64,000 nucleotides of DNA from DATLWN01 sp964422615 (GCA_964422615.1 CAYRBJ010000003.1:62001-126000), one strand, 5' to 3'. Counted from the first letter of the stretch, positions 1-8,762 are shown. Program-made: numbers and translations. The notes: a model not told the origin generated them from the letters alone.

Positions 1-339
1 ATCGAGGGCGAGGAGCATGTCAGCGTTTATCAGGCCAGGATTACGGATCCCGATACCGGCAAGGCCACGATCAGCCCGGGGAAACGGCATTTCTGCCGTC
101 ACTGCGGCAGCGCCCTGTGGGTATGGGATCCGCGCTGGCCGAAGCTTGTGCACCCGTTTGCCTCGGCCATCGACAGTGAGTTGCCGCAGGCCCCTGAGCG
201 TACGCATCTGATGCTGGGTTCAAAGGCTGGGTGGGTGCCTGTACTGGCTGGTCCAAAGGATAAGCTGTTCGATGAATATCCCGAGGAATCGATCGCCGAC
301 TGGCATCGTCGCTTGAGACTGGAAGATACTCAGGACTGA
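1..339 (+). CDS. GFA/CENP-V family protein, 3' part only
   Basis: The frame is open from base 1, so the N-terminus lies outside the window; 112 residues are visible. A CxxC pair (C32, C35 of the visible part, in FCRHCGS) followed by a hydrophobic strand and a PxxxVHPFAS segment resembles the second half of the glutathione-dependent formaldehyde-activating (GFA) fold, which binds zinc through several cysteines. The first cysteine group would be upstream and cannot be checked. GFA proteins are a broad family and most do not have a proven formaldehyde role, so no substrate is assigned. The stop overlaps the end of a possible small gene on the opposite strand. Confidence 0.7.
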   Translation: MEGEEHVSVYQARITDPDTGKATISPGKRHFCRHCGSALWVWDPRWPKLVHPFASAIDSELPQAPERTHLMLGSKAGWVPVLAGPKDKLFDEYPEESIADWHRRLRLEDTQD

Positions 340-449
340 CGAGCCTCGATATAGGCGCGCAGCGCCAGATAGAGACCGACCGGTTCCAGGAATAGCCGCA
401 GCAAAAGTCCAATGAACGGCATTCCCCATTCCAGCCAGCGCAGCCGCAT
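330..449 (-). CDS. possible 39-residue hydrophobic small protein
   Basis: A short frame on the minus strand starts MRLRWLEWGMPFIG and contains one hydrophobic, Leu-rich stretch (about residues 9-33) between basic ends, like a small single-pass membrane protein. An AGGGGG ribosome site lies about six bases upstream of the ATG, which is better than chance. It occupies the gap between the GFA gene and the cytochrome gene and ends three bases inside the GFA stop region. I do not recognise a family. It could be a chance frame; conservation of this peptide in relatives would decide. Confidence 0.4.
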   Translation of the reverse strand: MRLRWLEWGMPFIGLLLRLFLEPVGLYLALRAYIEARQS

Positions 450-561
450 TTTTCCCCCTGTGCAAGCGCAAGAATCAATGCATTATACGTCAGTGCGAGT
501 CCGAACGGGTGCGGTGAGCAGCACGCTGCACCGCCGATGCTTCAAGACAAGGAGGAAGAGT

Positions 562-990
562 ATGTTGACCAAGCGCATGATGACCTATCTGGGACTGGGC
601 CTGTGGCTTATGGGGGTGGCGATTCCGGTCGCGTCGGCAGGGCCGCTGGAGCAGAGTATTCAACATGGCAAACAGCTGTTCACAACGGCCCATTTCGGTG
701 GCAATGGCCGCACCTGCAACTCCTGCCACCGCGGTGAGGGCAAGGCGGAAGGACAGCTGCCCAACGGTAAGTCTATTCCTAGCCTGAGCAATGCGGCGAC
801 GATCTTCCCGCGCTACAGCAGGGGGGCGAATAAGGTGATCACGCTGCCGCAACAGGTGCACCGTTGCATCATGAATGCTCTGCAAGGTATGCCACCGGCT
901 TATGACAGCGCTGCCATCACGGATCTGGTCAGCTATGTAACCTCATTGTCCCAAGGCAAACGCATAGACATGGGTGGTGCTCCGCAATAA
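562..990 (+). CDS. exported monohaem c-type cytochrome
   Basis: 142 residues. An N-terminal signal peptide (hydrophobic core about residues 9-24, AxA-like end VASAG) sends it to the periplasm. One haem-binding CNSCH motif lies near residue 54, and the MPP in the C-terminal third offers a likely methionine ligand. The layout, with TCNSCH near the N-terminus and a later HRC-MNALQGMPP segment, recalls the SoxA/TsdA-like class I cytochromes, but there is only one haem site. The start is the ATG preceded by GGAGGA at 551-556; longer upstream frames lack a ribosome site. It is probably a small electron carrier, and its partner is unknown. It ends directly against a decayed EAL gene on the other strand. 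Confidence 0.85.
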   Translation: MLTKRMMTYLGLGLWLMGVAIPVASAGPLEQSIQHGKQLFTTAHFGGNGRTCNSCHRGEGKAEGQLPNGKSIPSLSNAATIFPRYSRGANKVITLPQQVHRCIMNALQGMPPAYDSAAITDLVSYVTSLSQGKRIDMGGAPQ

Positions 991-1684
991 TCAGACGGCT
1001 AGATCGAGTTTCACCTGATGGGTCAGGCCGTGCTGATCGTCCCAGCGGTGCAACCACGGCCCGAGCTGAGATGCCTCCATTGGCCGGCTGATATGGTAGC
1101 CCTGCATGGCATCACAGCCGAAATCGAGCAGCCTGTGCAGTACGTCTTCGCTCTCCACGCCTTCAGCCACAACGCTCATCGACAGGTTGTGCGCCAGATC
1201 GATGATGGTTTGTACAATAATCATGTTATGCTCGTTTTCGACCATGTCCGTGACGAACGTTTTGTCGATCTTTAGCTCTCGCGAAGGCAGTTGGTGCAAA
1301 TAGCTCAGCGAAGCATAACCAGTGCCGAAATCGTCGATCGAGGTGTGGATGCCCAGTTCTGTGATCGCCGACAGCACCTCCATGGCTCGGTGGTGTTCCT
1401 CCATGACCATGGTTTCTGTCAACTCCAGTTTGATCCGGGAGAAAGAATGTTGGTGCGGCGCAGTACATCAGCCAGCATGTGTGGCAACTCGTGATCCATC
1501 AGGTCGAGGTCGACAGATTGATGCAGACGCCGATGTCGATTCCCCGGCGCTGCCATATGGCCAGTTGGGCGATGGCATTTCCCAATACCCACAGCAACAG
1601 TTCACGGTTCAGGCCATTGCGCTCGACGAAGGGAACGAACTAGCTCAGGGCTTCCGCCAGCGGCTTGTGCATCAAATTATTCAT
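991..1684 (-). pseudogene. decayed EAL-domain (c-di-GMP phosphodiesterase) gene
   Basis: On the minus strand the C-terminal part of an EAL domain is still open (991-1422): ELTETM, DDFGTGYASL, LKIDKTFV and VAEGVE are all recognisable. Reading upstream, EAL-like sequence continues in other frames: a segment with ILSP and HELPHMLADVLRR, then FVPFVERNGLNRELL through VCINLST. It is broken by a TAG at 1640-1642, a frame change near 1500 (TGA at 1499-1501) and another near 1436-1441. The N-terminal part with the EAL signature itself is absent. At least three lesions plus truncation mean no active enzyme can be made. An ancestral product would have hydrolysed cyclic di-GMP. Confidence 0.85.
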
Positions 1685-1728
1685 GCATTATTTATCGCTG
1701 CGTGTGACGGAGAGTTTAATCATTCGTG

Positions 1729-1757
1729 TTGACCGCAGGCATAGAAGGCCCTAGTAA
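1729..1757 (+). promoter_or_regulatory. predicted sigma70 promoter for the site-2 protease gene
   Basis: TTGACC (1729-1734), a 17-bp spacer and TAGTAA (1752-1757). The ATG of the downstream gene begins six bases after the -10 element, so transcription would start at or near the start codon. No good ribosome site lies between. This points to a leaderless transcript if the promoter is real. Confidence 0.45.
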
Positions 1758-1763
1758 GCCGGC

Positions 1764-2429
1764 ATGGATATCAACGGCATTATTCGTGGCATCAGTATTT
1801 GGGCCATCCCGGTGGTGTTCGCCGTCGTTCTGCATGAGGTTTCCCACGGCTGGGTGGCCAGCAGACTGGGCGACGATACTGCCCGCTGGATGGGGCGGCT
1901 GACATTGAATCCACTCAAGCATATCGATCCGATCGGCACGGTGATCATTCCTCTGTTGCTGCTGGTGATGGGTTCGCCTTTTCTGTTCGGCTACGCCAAG
2001 CCGGTGCCGATCGACTATCGCAAGCTCAGGCGTCCCAAGCAGGATATGGTGTGGGTGGCGGCAGCAGGGCCGGTGACCAATCTGCTGCTGGCACTCACCA
2101 GCGCCGTTCTGCTCTTTGTGGTGGCGCGCCTGCCCGCTGCAGCCAGCTGGTTTTCACATCCGGTAAGTCTGATGTGTCAGGCCTCGATCCTGATCAACAT
2201 GGTATTGTGCATCTTCAACCTGCTGCCATTGCCGCCGCTGGACGGCGGACGCGTGGCTGTGGGCCTGTTGCCGGGACCGGCTGCCTACCAGCTGTCCCGT
2301 GTTGAGCCTTTCGGGTTTCTGATCATCGTCGTACTGCTGATGACCGGGCTGTTGCAGCAGATCATCGGCCCGCTGGTGATGGGCAGTGCCCAGCTGCTGA
2401 TCGGCTGGGCGCTGGGCGGCCCAGCCTAG
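1764..2429 (+). CDS. site-2 protease (M50) family membrane metalloprotease
   Basis: 221 residues, nearly all in hydrophobic segments. The zinc motif HEVSH (residues 24-28) lies in the first membrane segment and the third zinc ligand is in LDGG (D160). A short AAGPVTN motif near residue 100 is typical of compact M50 proteases without a PDZ domain. It would cut membrane-bound substrates within the bilayer; the substrate is unknown. It is distinct from RseP, which is encoded at 8763-10130 and has PDZ domains. The gene is alone on its strand, with a promoter close to the ATG, and its stop overlaps by four bases the stop of the gene on the other strand. Confidence 0.85.
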   Translation: MDINGIIRGISIWAIPVVFAVVLHEVSHGWVASRLGDDTARWMGRLTLNPLKHIDPIGTVIIPLLLLVMGSPFLFGYAKPVPIDYRKLRRPKQDMVWVAAAGPVTNLLLALTSAVLLFVVARLPAAASWFSHPVSLMCQASILINMVLCIFNLLPLPPLDGGRVAVGLLPGPAAYQLSRVEPFGFLIIVVLLMTGLLQQIIGPLVMGSAQLLIGWALGGPA

Positions 2430-2752
2430 CGTTTCACCCCCGACAGCACGATATGCTGCGGCTTGTTGCCACTGCCGAGCACAATCGTCTGACCGCTCGG
2501 CTTGCCGTTGATGTCAATCTCAAGCCTGTCGCCCGCATGATACGGCATGTCGGCACCCATCGGCAGGTCGAGCTCGAAATGGCGCGTGCTGTCGGCGACG
2601 CCATCCGCCATCGTTTCTCCCTTCCACAGAGCCGACACGTCGGTACCCTTCGGCGCCTTGCCGACCAGCGGCAACATGAAGATCGGCGCCGCCTGAGCCT
2701 GGAACGCCAGCAGCATCGCTGCCCCGAGAATAAGCAGATGAATCCGGTTCAT
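2426..2752 (-). CDS. small exported hypothetical protein
   Basis: 108 residues with a clear signal peptide (MNRIHLLILGAAMLLAFQAQA, cleavage probably after AQA). The mature part is short, contains no cysteine, and looks like a small beta-rich periplasmic domain (segments RHFELDLP, RLEIDI, QTIVLG, QHIVLSGV). The ATG at 2750-2752 has a GGGGAGAAG ribosome site; an in-frame upstream extension lacks a signal peptide and was not used. I do not recognise a family. It is convergent with the site-2 protease gene and divergent from rpsB. Confidence 0.65.
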   Translation of the reverse strand: MNRIHLLILGAAMLLAFQAQAAPIFMLPLVGKAPKGTDVSALWKGETMADGVADSTRHFELDLPMGADMPYHAGDRLEIDINGKPSGQTIVLGSGNKPQHIVLSGVKR

Positions 2753-2867
2753 ATTTTTCTTCTCCCCACAGTATGCTAAGACCAGATACCTATCATAAGT
2801 CAGAAGACCGCGGGGAATAGGGTAAAATATATTCACCGATCGGGGGAGGCCATGCGCGGCGGGAATG

Positions 2868-2896
2868 TTGCCATTTGCAGGCTATTTGTGTAGAAA
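2868..2896 (+). promoter_or_regulatory. predicted promoter for rpsB
   Basis: TTGCCA (2868-2873), a 17-bp spacer and TAGAAA (2891-2896), about 75 bases before the rpsB ribosome site. The leader of roughly 75 nt is long enough for S2-dependent autoregulation, which is known for rpsB in other bacteria. I could not identify a specific leader fold here. Confidence 0.45.
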
Positions 2897-2976
2897 GCGC
2901 GCCACTTCACACACCGCCAGCCAAACGATTGTGCCCTCGGGCCCGGGCGGTGGAGGAAACAACAATCGGAGGATCA

Positions 2977-3810
2977 ATGTCCCAGTTTACTATGAAGAAC
3001 CTGCTTGAGGCAGGTGTGCATTTCGGCCATCAGACCCGTCGTTGGAATCCCAAGATGGCGCCATACATTTTCGGTAACCGCAACGGTATCCATATCATCG
3101 ATCTGCAGAAGACGCTGCGCATGGCAAATGAAACCTACCAGTTCATGCGTGAATTGGCGGCCGCCGGCGGGCGTGTGTTGTTCGTAGGTACCAAACGCCA
3201 GGCCGCCGACGCCATTCGTGAGGAGGGGCTGCGCTGCGGCCAGTTCTATGTGAATCACCGCTGGCTTGGCGGCATGTTGACCAATTTTTCCACCATCCAG
3301 CAGTCCGTGCGCAAAATGAAGGATTTACAGCGCCAGAAGGAAGAGGGCGTGTTTGAGTTGTTGACCAAAAAGGAGGGTCAGCGCCTGCAGAACGAGTTGG
3401 ACAAGCTGGAGCGTTCACTGGGCGGCATCAAGGATATGGTGGGACTGCCGGACTGCCTGTTCGTCATTGATGTACGCAAGGAAGAACTGGCCGTCAAGGA
3501 AGCCAAGAAGCTGGGTATTCCGGTGGTGGCCGTCGTGGACACCAACTGCGACCCTTCCGATGTCGATTACGTCATCCCGGGCAATGACGATGCCATCCGT
3601 GCTGTTCGCCTGTTCACCAGCAAGCTGGCGGATGCCATTCTGGAAGGCGCTGAATCCTGGCAGGTGGAGAATAGCGAAGATGCCGAGTTCAAGCCGGAGG
3701 CTGCCGAGAACGCCAGCGAGGAAATCGATGAGGGTGACGTGGATGGCGAGGCACCGGTGAAAAAGGAAAATGTCGAGTTGCAAGACGAGAACGTCGAGAC
3801 GAAGGCCTGA
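2977..3810 (+). CDS. rpsB: 30S ribosomal protein S2
   Basis: 277 residues. The N-terminus MSQFTMKNLLEAGVHFGHQT and the segment RWLGGMLTNF are hallmarks of bacterial S2, which binds the small subunit late in assembly and anchors S1. The C-terminal tail after about residue 230 is acidic (many Glu and Asp) and somewhat longer than in E. coli. The ATG at 2977 follows GGAGGA at 2968-2973; an in-frame extension to 2875 has no ribosome site. It heads the rpsB-tsf-pyrH-frr block, the usual arrangement in Pseudomonadota. Confidence 0.98.
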   Translation: MSQFTMKNLLEAGVHFGHQTRRWNPKMAPYIFGNRNGIHIIDLQKTLRMANETYQFMRELAAAGGRVLFVGTKRQAADAIREEGLRCGQFYVNHRWLGGMLTNFSTIQQSVRKMKDLQRQKEEGVFELLTKKEGQRLQNELDKLERSLGGIKDMVGLPDCLFVIDVRKEELAVKEAKKLGIPVVAVVDTNCDPSDVDYVIPGNDDAIRAVRLFTSKLADAILEGAESWQVENSEDAEFKPEAAENASEEIDEGDVDGEAPVKKENVELQDENVETKA

Positions 3811-3846
3811 GCCACGGGTACTGTGAAGAAATAACGGAGGGTATGG

Positions 3847-4740
3847 ATGTCGTTTACAGCTGCTGATGTAAAAAAACTTCGTGAGATTTCAGGTGCTGGT
3901 ATGATGGACTGCAAGAAGGCGCTGGACGATACCAATGGCGATATCGATGCCGCCGTCGACTTCCTGCGCAAGAAGGGGTTGTCGGCCGCGGCCAAGAAGG
4001 CCGGTCGTGTGGCTGCTGAGGGCATGGTCTTGGCCATGACGGCCGGGGATTCCGGCGTGGTGATAGAGGTTAATTCAGAAACAGATTTTGTTAGCAAGAA
4101 TGAAAAGTTCCAGCATTTTGTGAAAGAGCTGGCTGAATTAATCGATCGCCAGAATCCGGTCGATATCGAGGCACTGAAGGCGCTGGAATTCCAGCCTGGC
4201 CAGACAGTGGAGCAGGCACTTTCACAACTGATCGCCACCATCGGCGAAAACATGTCGATTCGCCGGTTTGTTCGCCAGCATGTACCGGGCGGAACGGTGG
4301 CAGCCTATGTGCACGGCACCGGCAAGATCGGCGTGCTGGTCGGGGTCTCGGGCGGAAACTCCGATGCCCTGAAGCAGATTGCACGCAATATCGCCATGCA
4401 TGTGGCTGCTTCCAATCCGCTGTACATCAGCCGCAGTGACGTGACTGCCGGGGCCGTGGAGCGGGAGAAGGCTGTACTGAGCGAGCGTGCTGCGGCCAGC
4501 GGCAAGCCGGCCAACATCATCGAGAAGATCGTCGAAGGACAGTTGAACAAGTTTTATGCCGAGGTCTGCCTGCTGGAGCAGGGCTTCGTCATGGATCCTG
4601 ATGTGACGGTGAGCAAGGCACTGGCAGCCGTGCAGCCGGATGCCACCGTGGTATCGATGACGCGATTCCAACTCGGTGAAGGCATCGAGAAACAGGAATC
4701 GGATTTCGCTGCCGAGGTAGCTGCCCAACTCCATGGCTGA
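3847..4740 (+). CDS. tsf: translation elongation factor Ts
   Basis: 297 residues. The N-terminal UBA-like domain contains VKKLREISGAGMMDCKKAL, followed by the TDFV motif (residues 80-83, in SETDFVSKNE) that inserts into EF-Tu to release GDP. The two-part dimerisation core follows, and full length matches the family. The product recharges EF-Tu by nucleotide exchange in the cytoplasm. The ATG is preceded by GGAGGG. Its last eight bases overlap the pyrH start, which suggests translational coupling. Confidence 0.98.
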   Translation: MSFTAADVKKLREISGAGMMDCKKALDDTNGDIDAAVDFLRKKGLSAAAKKAGRVAAEGMVLAMTAGDSGVVIEVNSETDFVSKNEKFQHFVKELAELIDRQNPVDIEALKALEFQPGQTVEQALSQLIATIGENMSIRRFVRQHVPGGTVAAYVHGTGKIGVLVGVSGGNSDALKQIARNIAMHVAASNPLYISRSDVTAGAVEREKAVLSERAAASGKPANIIEKIVEGQLNKFYAEVCLLEQGFVMDPDVTVSKALAAVQPDATVVSMTRFQLGEGIEKQESDFAAEVAAQLHG

Positions 4741-5500
4741 TCCATCCACAGGATCCACGTCCCATGCTGCAGGTGGTGCCAGCCTTTACCGGCGGGTACT
4801 ACTGAAGCTTTCCGGCGAGGTCCTGATGGGTACCACAGGCTATGGTATCGATGCCCGGACGGTTGAACGCCTGGCGGAGGAGTTGATCGAAGTCAGGCGC
4901 AGCGGTGTGGAACTGGCAGTGGTCATTGGCGGCGGCAATATCTTTCGCGGCATGAAGGGCACGGCATCCGGCATGGATCGTGCCAGTGCCGATTACATGG
5001 GTATGCTGGCCACGGTGATGAATGCCATCGCCCTGCAGGATGCCATCGAACGCCAGGGCGCGATTGTGCGCGTGGTTTCGGCCCTGCATGTGCGGGAGGT
5101 GGCGGAGCCGTATATCCGCCGGCGTGCCATCCGTCATCTGGAGAAGGGTCGTATCGTCATCTTTGCGGCCGGCACCGGCAACCCGTATTTCACCACAGAT
5201 ACGGCAGCCAGCCTGCGCGCCATGGAAGTACAGGCGGACGTGGTATTCAAGGGCACCAAGGTCGACGGCGTCTACACCGCTGATCCGGCCAAGGACCCAT
5301 CGGCCCGACGCTATGACGAGTTGAGTTTTACCGAGGCGATCAATCGTCAGCTGGCTGTTATGGACTCCACGGCGTTGTCGCTATGCCGGGACAACAACAT
5401 GCCCATCGTCGTATTCAACATCACTCAGTCCGGCGATCTGCTTCGCCTGGTGCGCGGCGAAGCGGTCGGTACCAAGGTGTGGGATGGAGGCAAGCCATGA
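4733..5500 (+). CDS. pyrH: UMP kinase
   Basis: 255 residues. It phosphorylates UMP to UDP with ATP, feeding pyrimidine nucleotide synthesis. The amino-acid-kinase fold is marked by LLKLSGE near residue 25, VIGGGNIFRG near 65, and the later segments GTGNPYFTTDTAA and FKGTKVDGVY. The first 20 or so residues are an extension compared with E. coli PyrH, so a start further inside cannot be excluded. The ATG overlapping the end of tsf by eight bases was preferred. It also overlaps frr by four bases (ATGA). Confidence 0.97.
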   Translation: MADPSTGSTSHAAGGASLYRRVLLKLSGEVLMGTTGYGIDARTVERLAEELIEVRRSGVELAVVIGGGNIFRGMKGTASGMDRASADYMGMLATVMNAIALQDAIERQGAIVRVVSALHVREVAEPYIRRRAIRHLEKGRIVIFAAGTGNPYFTTDTAASLRAMEVQADVVFKGTKVDGVYTADPAKDPSARRYDELSFTEAINRQLAVMDSTALSLCRDNNMPIVVFNITQSGDLLRLVRGEAVGTKVWDGGKP

Positions 5501-6042
5501 TCGGTTCACTCGAGGAACGCATGAAGAAGAGTATCTCCGCCCTGAAGTCGGAGTTGGCCACGGTGCGTACCGGCCGTGCCAGTATTTCACTGCTCGATCA
5601 CGTTACTGTCGACTACTACGGCTCGGAGATGCCGTTGAATCAGGTAGCGACATTGAGCGTGCCCGAACCGCGCATGATCCTGATCGCACCCTGGGAGAAG
5701 AACATGATTCCGGTCATCGAAAAGGCCATCATGACCTCCGATCTCGGATTGAACCCATCGAACGATGGTGCTGCGATCCGTATCGTGCTGCCGGAGTTGA
5801 CGGAGGAGCGCCGACACGAGTTCGTCAAGCAGGTACGTCAGTACGGCGAGAAGGCAAAGGTGGCGGTGCGCAATATCCGTCGCGATGCCAATGACGAGGT
5901 CAAGCACAAGATCAAGGATGAGGGCATTTCCGAGGACGAGAGCAAGCGTCTGGCGGATCAGATTCAGAAGGTGACGGATCGCTACATCCATGAAATCGAT
6001 CAGGTCATTGAGCATAAAGAAAAAGACATCCTGACCATCTGA
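5497..6042 (+). CDS. frr: ribosome recycling factor
   Basis: 181 residues, close to the family's usual 185. With EF-G it splits post-termination ribosomes. The N-terminal helix ends in KSELATVRTGRAS, a strongly conserved segment, and the C-terminus carries the long helix KVTDRYIHEIDQV. The ATG is placed inside the pyrH stop (ATGA), and a longer in-frame extension into pyrH is dismissed. The stop overlaps the uppS start (TGATG). Confidence 0.97.
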   Translation: MIGSLEERMKKSISALKSELATVRTGRASISLLDHVTVDYYGSEMPLNQVATLSVPEPRMILIAPWEKNMIPVIEKAIMTSDLGLNPSNDGAAIRIVLPELTEERRHEFVKQVRQYGEKAKVAVRNIRRDANDEVKHKIKDEGISEDESKRLADQIQKVTDRYIHEIDQVIEHKEKDILTI

Positions 6043-6797
6043 TGCCATCCCCTCAGCCCCAGGCGGCAGATCGGGTGCCGGCACATGTCGCAATTATCAT
6101 GGACGGCAATGGCCGATGGGCCAAAAAAAAGGGCTTGCCTCGCCTCGAAGGCCACCGTCGCGGTGCACTGCTTGTGCGCGATGTCGTTGAATGGGCTGCC
6201 GATGCCGGCGTGCACCAGGTATCCTTCTACACCTTTTCCACTGAAAACTGGTCGCGTCCTAAGCTGGAGGTGCGCGGCCTGATGGGCTTGCTCTCCATGC
6301 TGTTGCCAACTCAGGTCAAGGCCATGCAGGAGAACGGCGTACGACTGTTGACGCTCGGCGATCTGGACGCCTTACCTGTCAAGGCACGCAAGGCCCTTGA
6401 AAAGGCCATGGCAGCGACGGCCGCCAATACGCGTATCGATGCCATTCTATGCCTGAATTATGGAGGCCAGCAGGAAATCGTACAGGGCATCCGCTCCTAT
6501 GCCCGTTGGCTGCTGGCACAGTCACAACCGTTGGAGAGGCTCGAGGCGCTGACCCCCGACGAATTTCGTGGCTTTCTCTGGCGACGCGACTTGCTGCCGG
6601 TGGATTTTCTGATCCGCACCGGCGGTGAACGCCGCATCTCGAATTTCCATCTATGGGATGCAGCCTATGCGGAGCTGTATTTCTGTGATGATTTCTGGCC
6701 GGACTTTACCGAACAGCGGTTCAAGGAGGCGCTGGCCGATTATGCCACCCGTGAGCGTCGTTACGGCCGTACCAGCGAGCAGGTGTCGCGCCGATGA
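6042..6797 (+). CDS. uppS: undecaprenyl diphosphate synthase
   Basis: 251 residues. This cis-prenyltransferase extends farnesyl-PP with isopentenyl-PP to give the C55 lipid carrier used for peptidoglycan and O-antigen. The magnesium-binding aspartate lies in MDGNGRWA (D21). The C-terminal signature with RTGGE and RISNFHLWDAAY is intact. The ATG overlaps the frr stop by one base. It is followed by cdsA with a four-base overlap, the same order as in many Pseudomonadota. Confidence 0.97.
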   Translation: MPSPQPQAADRVPAHVAIIMDGNGRWAKKKGLPRLEGHRRGALLVRDVVEWAADAGVHQVSFYTFSTENWSRPKLEVRGLMGLLSMLLPTQVKAMQENGVRLLTLGDLDALPVKARKALEKAMAATAANTRIDAILCLNYGGQQEIVQGIRSYARWLLAQSQPLERLEALTPDEFRGFLWRRDLLPVDFLIRTGGERRISNFHLWDAAYAELYFCDDFWPDFTEQRFKEALADYATRERRYGRTSEQVSRR

Positions 6798-7588
6798 ATG
6801 AGTTGGGCAAACGTATCCTGACGGCGGTATTGCTGCTGCCGCTGGTTGTCGCCTGGCTGTTCTGGGTGCCGTCGCCATGGTTTGACTGGCTGTTGGGTGC
6901 ATTTGCCACGCTGGCCACGGTGGAATTGCTGTTCCTGGTGAACATGCCGGCGCCGTGGGCCTTTGCAGTATGCGCAGGGCTGTTTTGGGGCATGGTGGTG
7001 ACCGGCGGTGATCCGTTGCTGGCTTTCTTCCTGTTGATGTTTGTATGGATTATAGCCTTCCTGGTGTACACCAGTATTTCCACATCACCGGCATCGGGAT
7101 CCTTCACAGCCTTGGCCTACGCCCAGTGGATGCTGCTGTGGCTGCTGTTCTTCGTGTGGGGTGTGCAGCGCCTGCATGCTGTCAATGACGGCATCCTGTT
7201 CATTGCCGGCGCCTGTGCCGGTGTTTGGGCCTCGGATATCGCCGCTTATTTCGTTGGACGGCGCTTTGGTCGAACCAGGCTCTGCCCGACCATCAGCCCG
7301 AGCAAGACCGTCGAGGGCCTAGTGGGGGGCGTGCTGGGCGGCGTGACGATCGCGGCGCTGGTGTGGCATGGTGCCATTGCCATGCCGGTATTCCGGGCCA
7401 TCGGCATTGGACTGGTGCTGACACTGACGGGTGTGATCGGAGATCTGGGCGAATCGGCATTGAAGCGGGCGGTTGGCGCCAAAGACAGCGGACGGCTGCT
7501 ACCGGGGCACGGCGGGCTGCTGGATCGGATTGATGCCCTATTGCCGGCAGTTCCGGCGGCGGGCCTGATATGGTTGGCGCTGCAATGA
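6794..7588 (+). CDS. cdsA: phosphatidate cytidylyltransferase
   Basis: 264 residues with about seven or eight membrane segments. It converts phosphatidate and CTP into CDP-diacylglycerol, the branch-point precursor for bacterial phospholipids. The family signature ALKRAVGAKDSGRLLPGHGG is present near residues 220-240, including the KD and PGHGG parts. It overlaps uppS by four bases and dxr by four bases (ATGA), so it lies within one transcription unit with the isoprenoid genes. Confidence 0.96.
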   Translation: MNELGKRILTAVLLLPLVVAWLFWVPSPWFDWLLGAFATLATVELLFLVNMPAPWAFAVCAGLFWGMVVTGGDPLLAFFLLMFVWIIAFLVYTSISTSPASGSFTALAYAQWMLLWLLFFVWGVQRLHAVNDGILFIAGACAGVWASDIAAYFVGRRFGRTRLCPTISPSKTVEGLVGGVLGGVTIAALVWHGAIAMPVFRAIGIGLVLTLTGVIGDLGESALKRAVGAKDSGRLLPGHGGLLDRIDALLPAVPAAGLIWLALQ

Positions 7589-8751
7589 CGACGATGCGCC
7601 TGACCCTGTTGGGGGCCACCGGTTCAATCGGAGGCAGTGCCGTGGATGTGATGCTCCGGCATCCGGATCGTTTCTCGGCCTTTGCCCTGGTCGGCTATCG
7701 CAACGTGGATAGGATGCGCGAATGTGCCCTGCAGCTGACTCCGGACAGGGTGGTCATGACCGATGCCAAAGCGGCTGCCGAACTGAGGGGGCAATTGCCG
7801 ACTGAAATTCGGGTGGATGCCGGCATGGATGCAGCCATGGATGTGGCCAGCGATGCGGGTGTGGACATGGTGCTGGCGGCCATGGTCGGCTCGGTGGGTC
7901 TTCCGGCGGCACTGGCGGCGGTACGGGCTGGCAAACGGGTGGGTTTGGCCAACAAGGAATGCCTGGTCACGGCTGGGCATATCTTCATGGATGCGGCCAA
8001 GCGCTCGGGTGCCATCGTGGTGCCGGTGGATTCCGAGCATGCGGCGGTGCACCAGTGTCTTGCCGGCCATGATGCCGGATCGGTGACCCGCATCGTTTTG
8101 ACCGCTTCCGGGGGTCCTTTCCGGGATCGCGACCCGGCCTCTTTGCGCCATGTCACCCCTGAAGAGGCGGTTGCCCATCCGAACTGGGAGATGGGAGCCA
8201 AGATCAGTGTCGATTCGGCAACGATGATGAACAAGGCACTGGAGCTGATTGAGGCTCGCTGGTTGTTTGACATGCCGGCGGAAAAGCTGTCCGCCATCAT
8301 CCATCCGCAAAGCATCGTGCATGCCTTGGTGGAATATTGCGATGGATCGGTGCTGGCACAGCTGGCCTCACCGGACATGCGCGCGCCGATCGCCTATGCC
8401 ATGCAGGCCGAACCACGCCTGGCCACAGGCATCCCATGGCTGGATCTCGCCACCAGCGGACGACTCGATTTCCAGGCAGTAGATGAGCATCGCTTCCCAG
8501 CCATGCGCCTGGTACGGTATGTCATGCAGGGCGGTGACAGTTTGGCCATCGCCATGAATGCAGCCAATGAGGTAGCCAACCTGGCCTTCCGTGAGGGGAG
8601 GCTTGCCTTCACGGATATCGTGGCGCTGGTCGAGCAGGTGATCGAGGGTACGCCCGATCATTCCGTGACGGAGTTGGATGAAGTATGGTCCGTCGATACG
8701 CAGGCGAGACGCATGGCCGAAGATGCCGTGCGTCTCGCTGTGCGATCATAA
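7585..8751 (+). CDS. dxr: 1-deoxy-D-xylulose 5-phosphate reductoisomerase
   Basis: 388 residues. It catalyses the NADPH-dependent rearrangement and reduction of DXP to MEP, the committed step of the non-mevalonate isoprenoid pathway. The N-terminal NADPH-binding loop is LGATGSIGGS. The metal and substrate site is seen in VDSEHAAVHQ, TASGGPFRD and WEMGAKISVDSATMMNKALE. The start is the ATG overlapping the cdsA stop; an upstream in-frame start at 7570 would lie inside cdsA and is less likely. Its product pool also feeds uppS just upstream. Confidence 0.97.
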   Translation: MTTMRLTLLGATGSIGGSAVDVMLRHPDRFSAFALVGYRNVDRMRECALQLTPDRVVMTDAKAAAELRGQLPTEIRVDAGMDAAMDVASDAGVDMVLAAMVGSVGLPAALAAVRAGKRVGLANKECLVTAGHIFMDAAKRSGAIVVPVDSEHAAVHQCLAGHDAGSVTRIVLTASGGPFRDRDPASLRHVTPEEAVAHPNWEMGAKISVDSATMMNKALELIEARWLFDMPAEKLSAIIHPQSIVHALVEYCDGSVLAQLASPDMRAPIAYAMQAEPRLATGIPWLDLATSGRLDFQAVDEHRFPAMRLVRYVMQGGDSLAIAMNAANEVANLAFREGRLAFTDIVALVEQVIEGTPDHSVTELDEVWSVDTQARRMAEDAVRLAVRS

Positions 8752-8762
8752 GGGAGTGAAGC

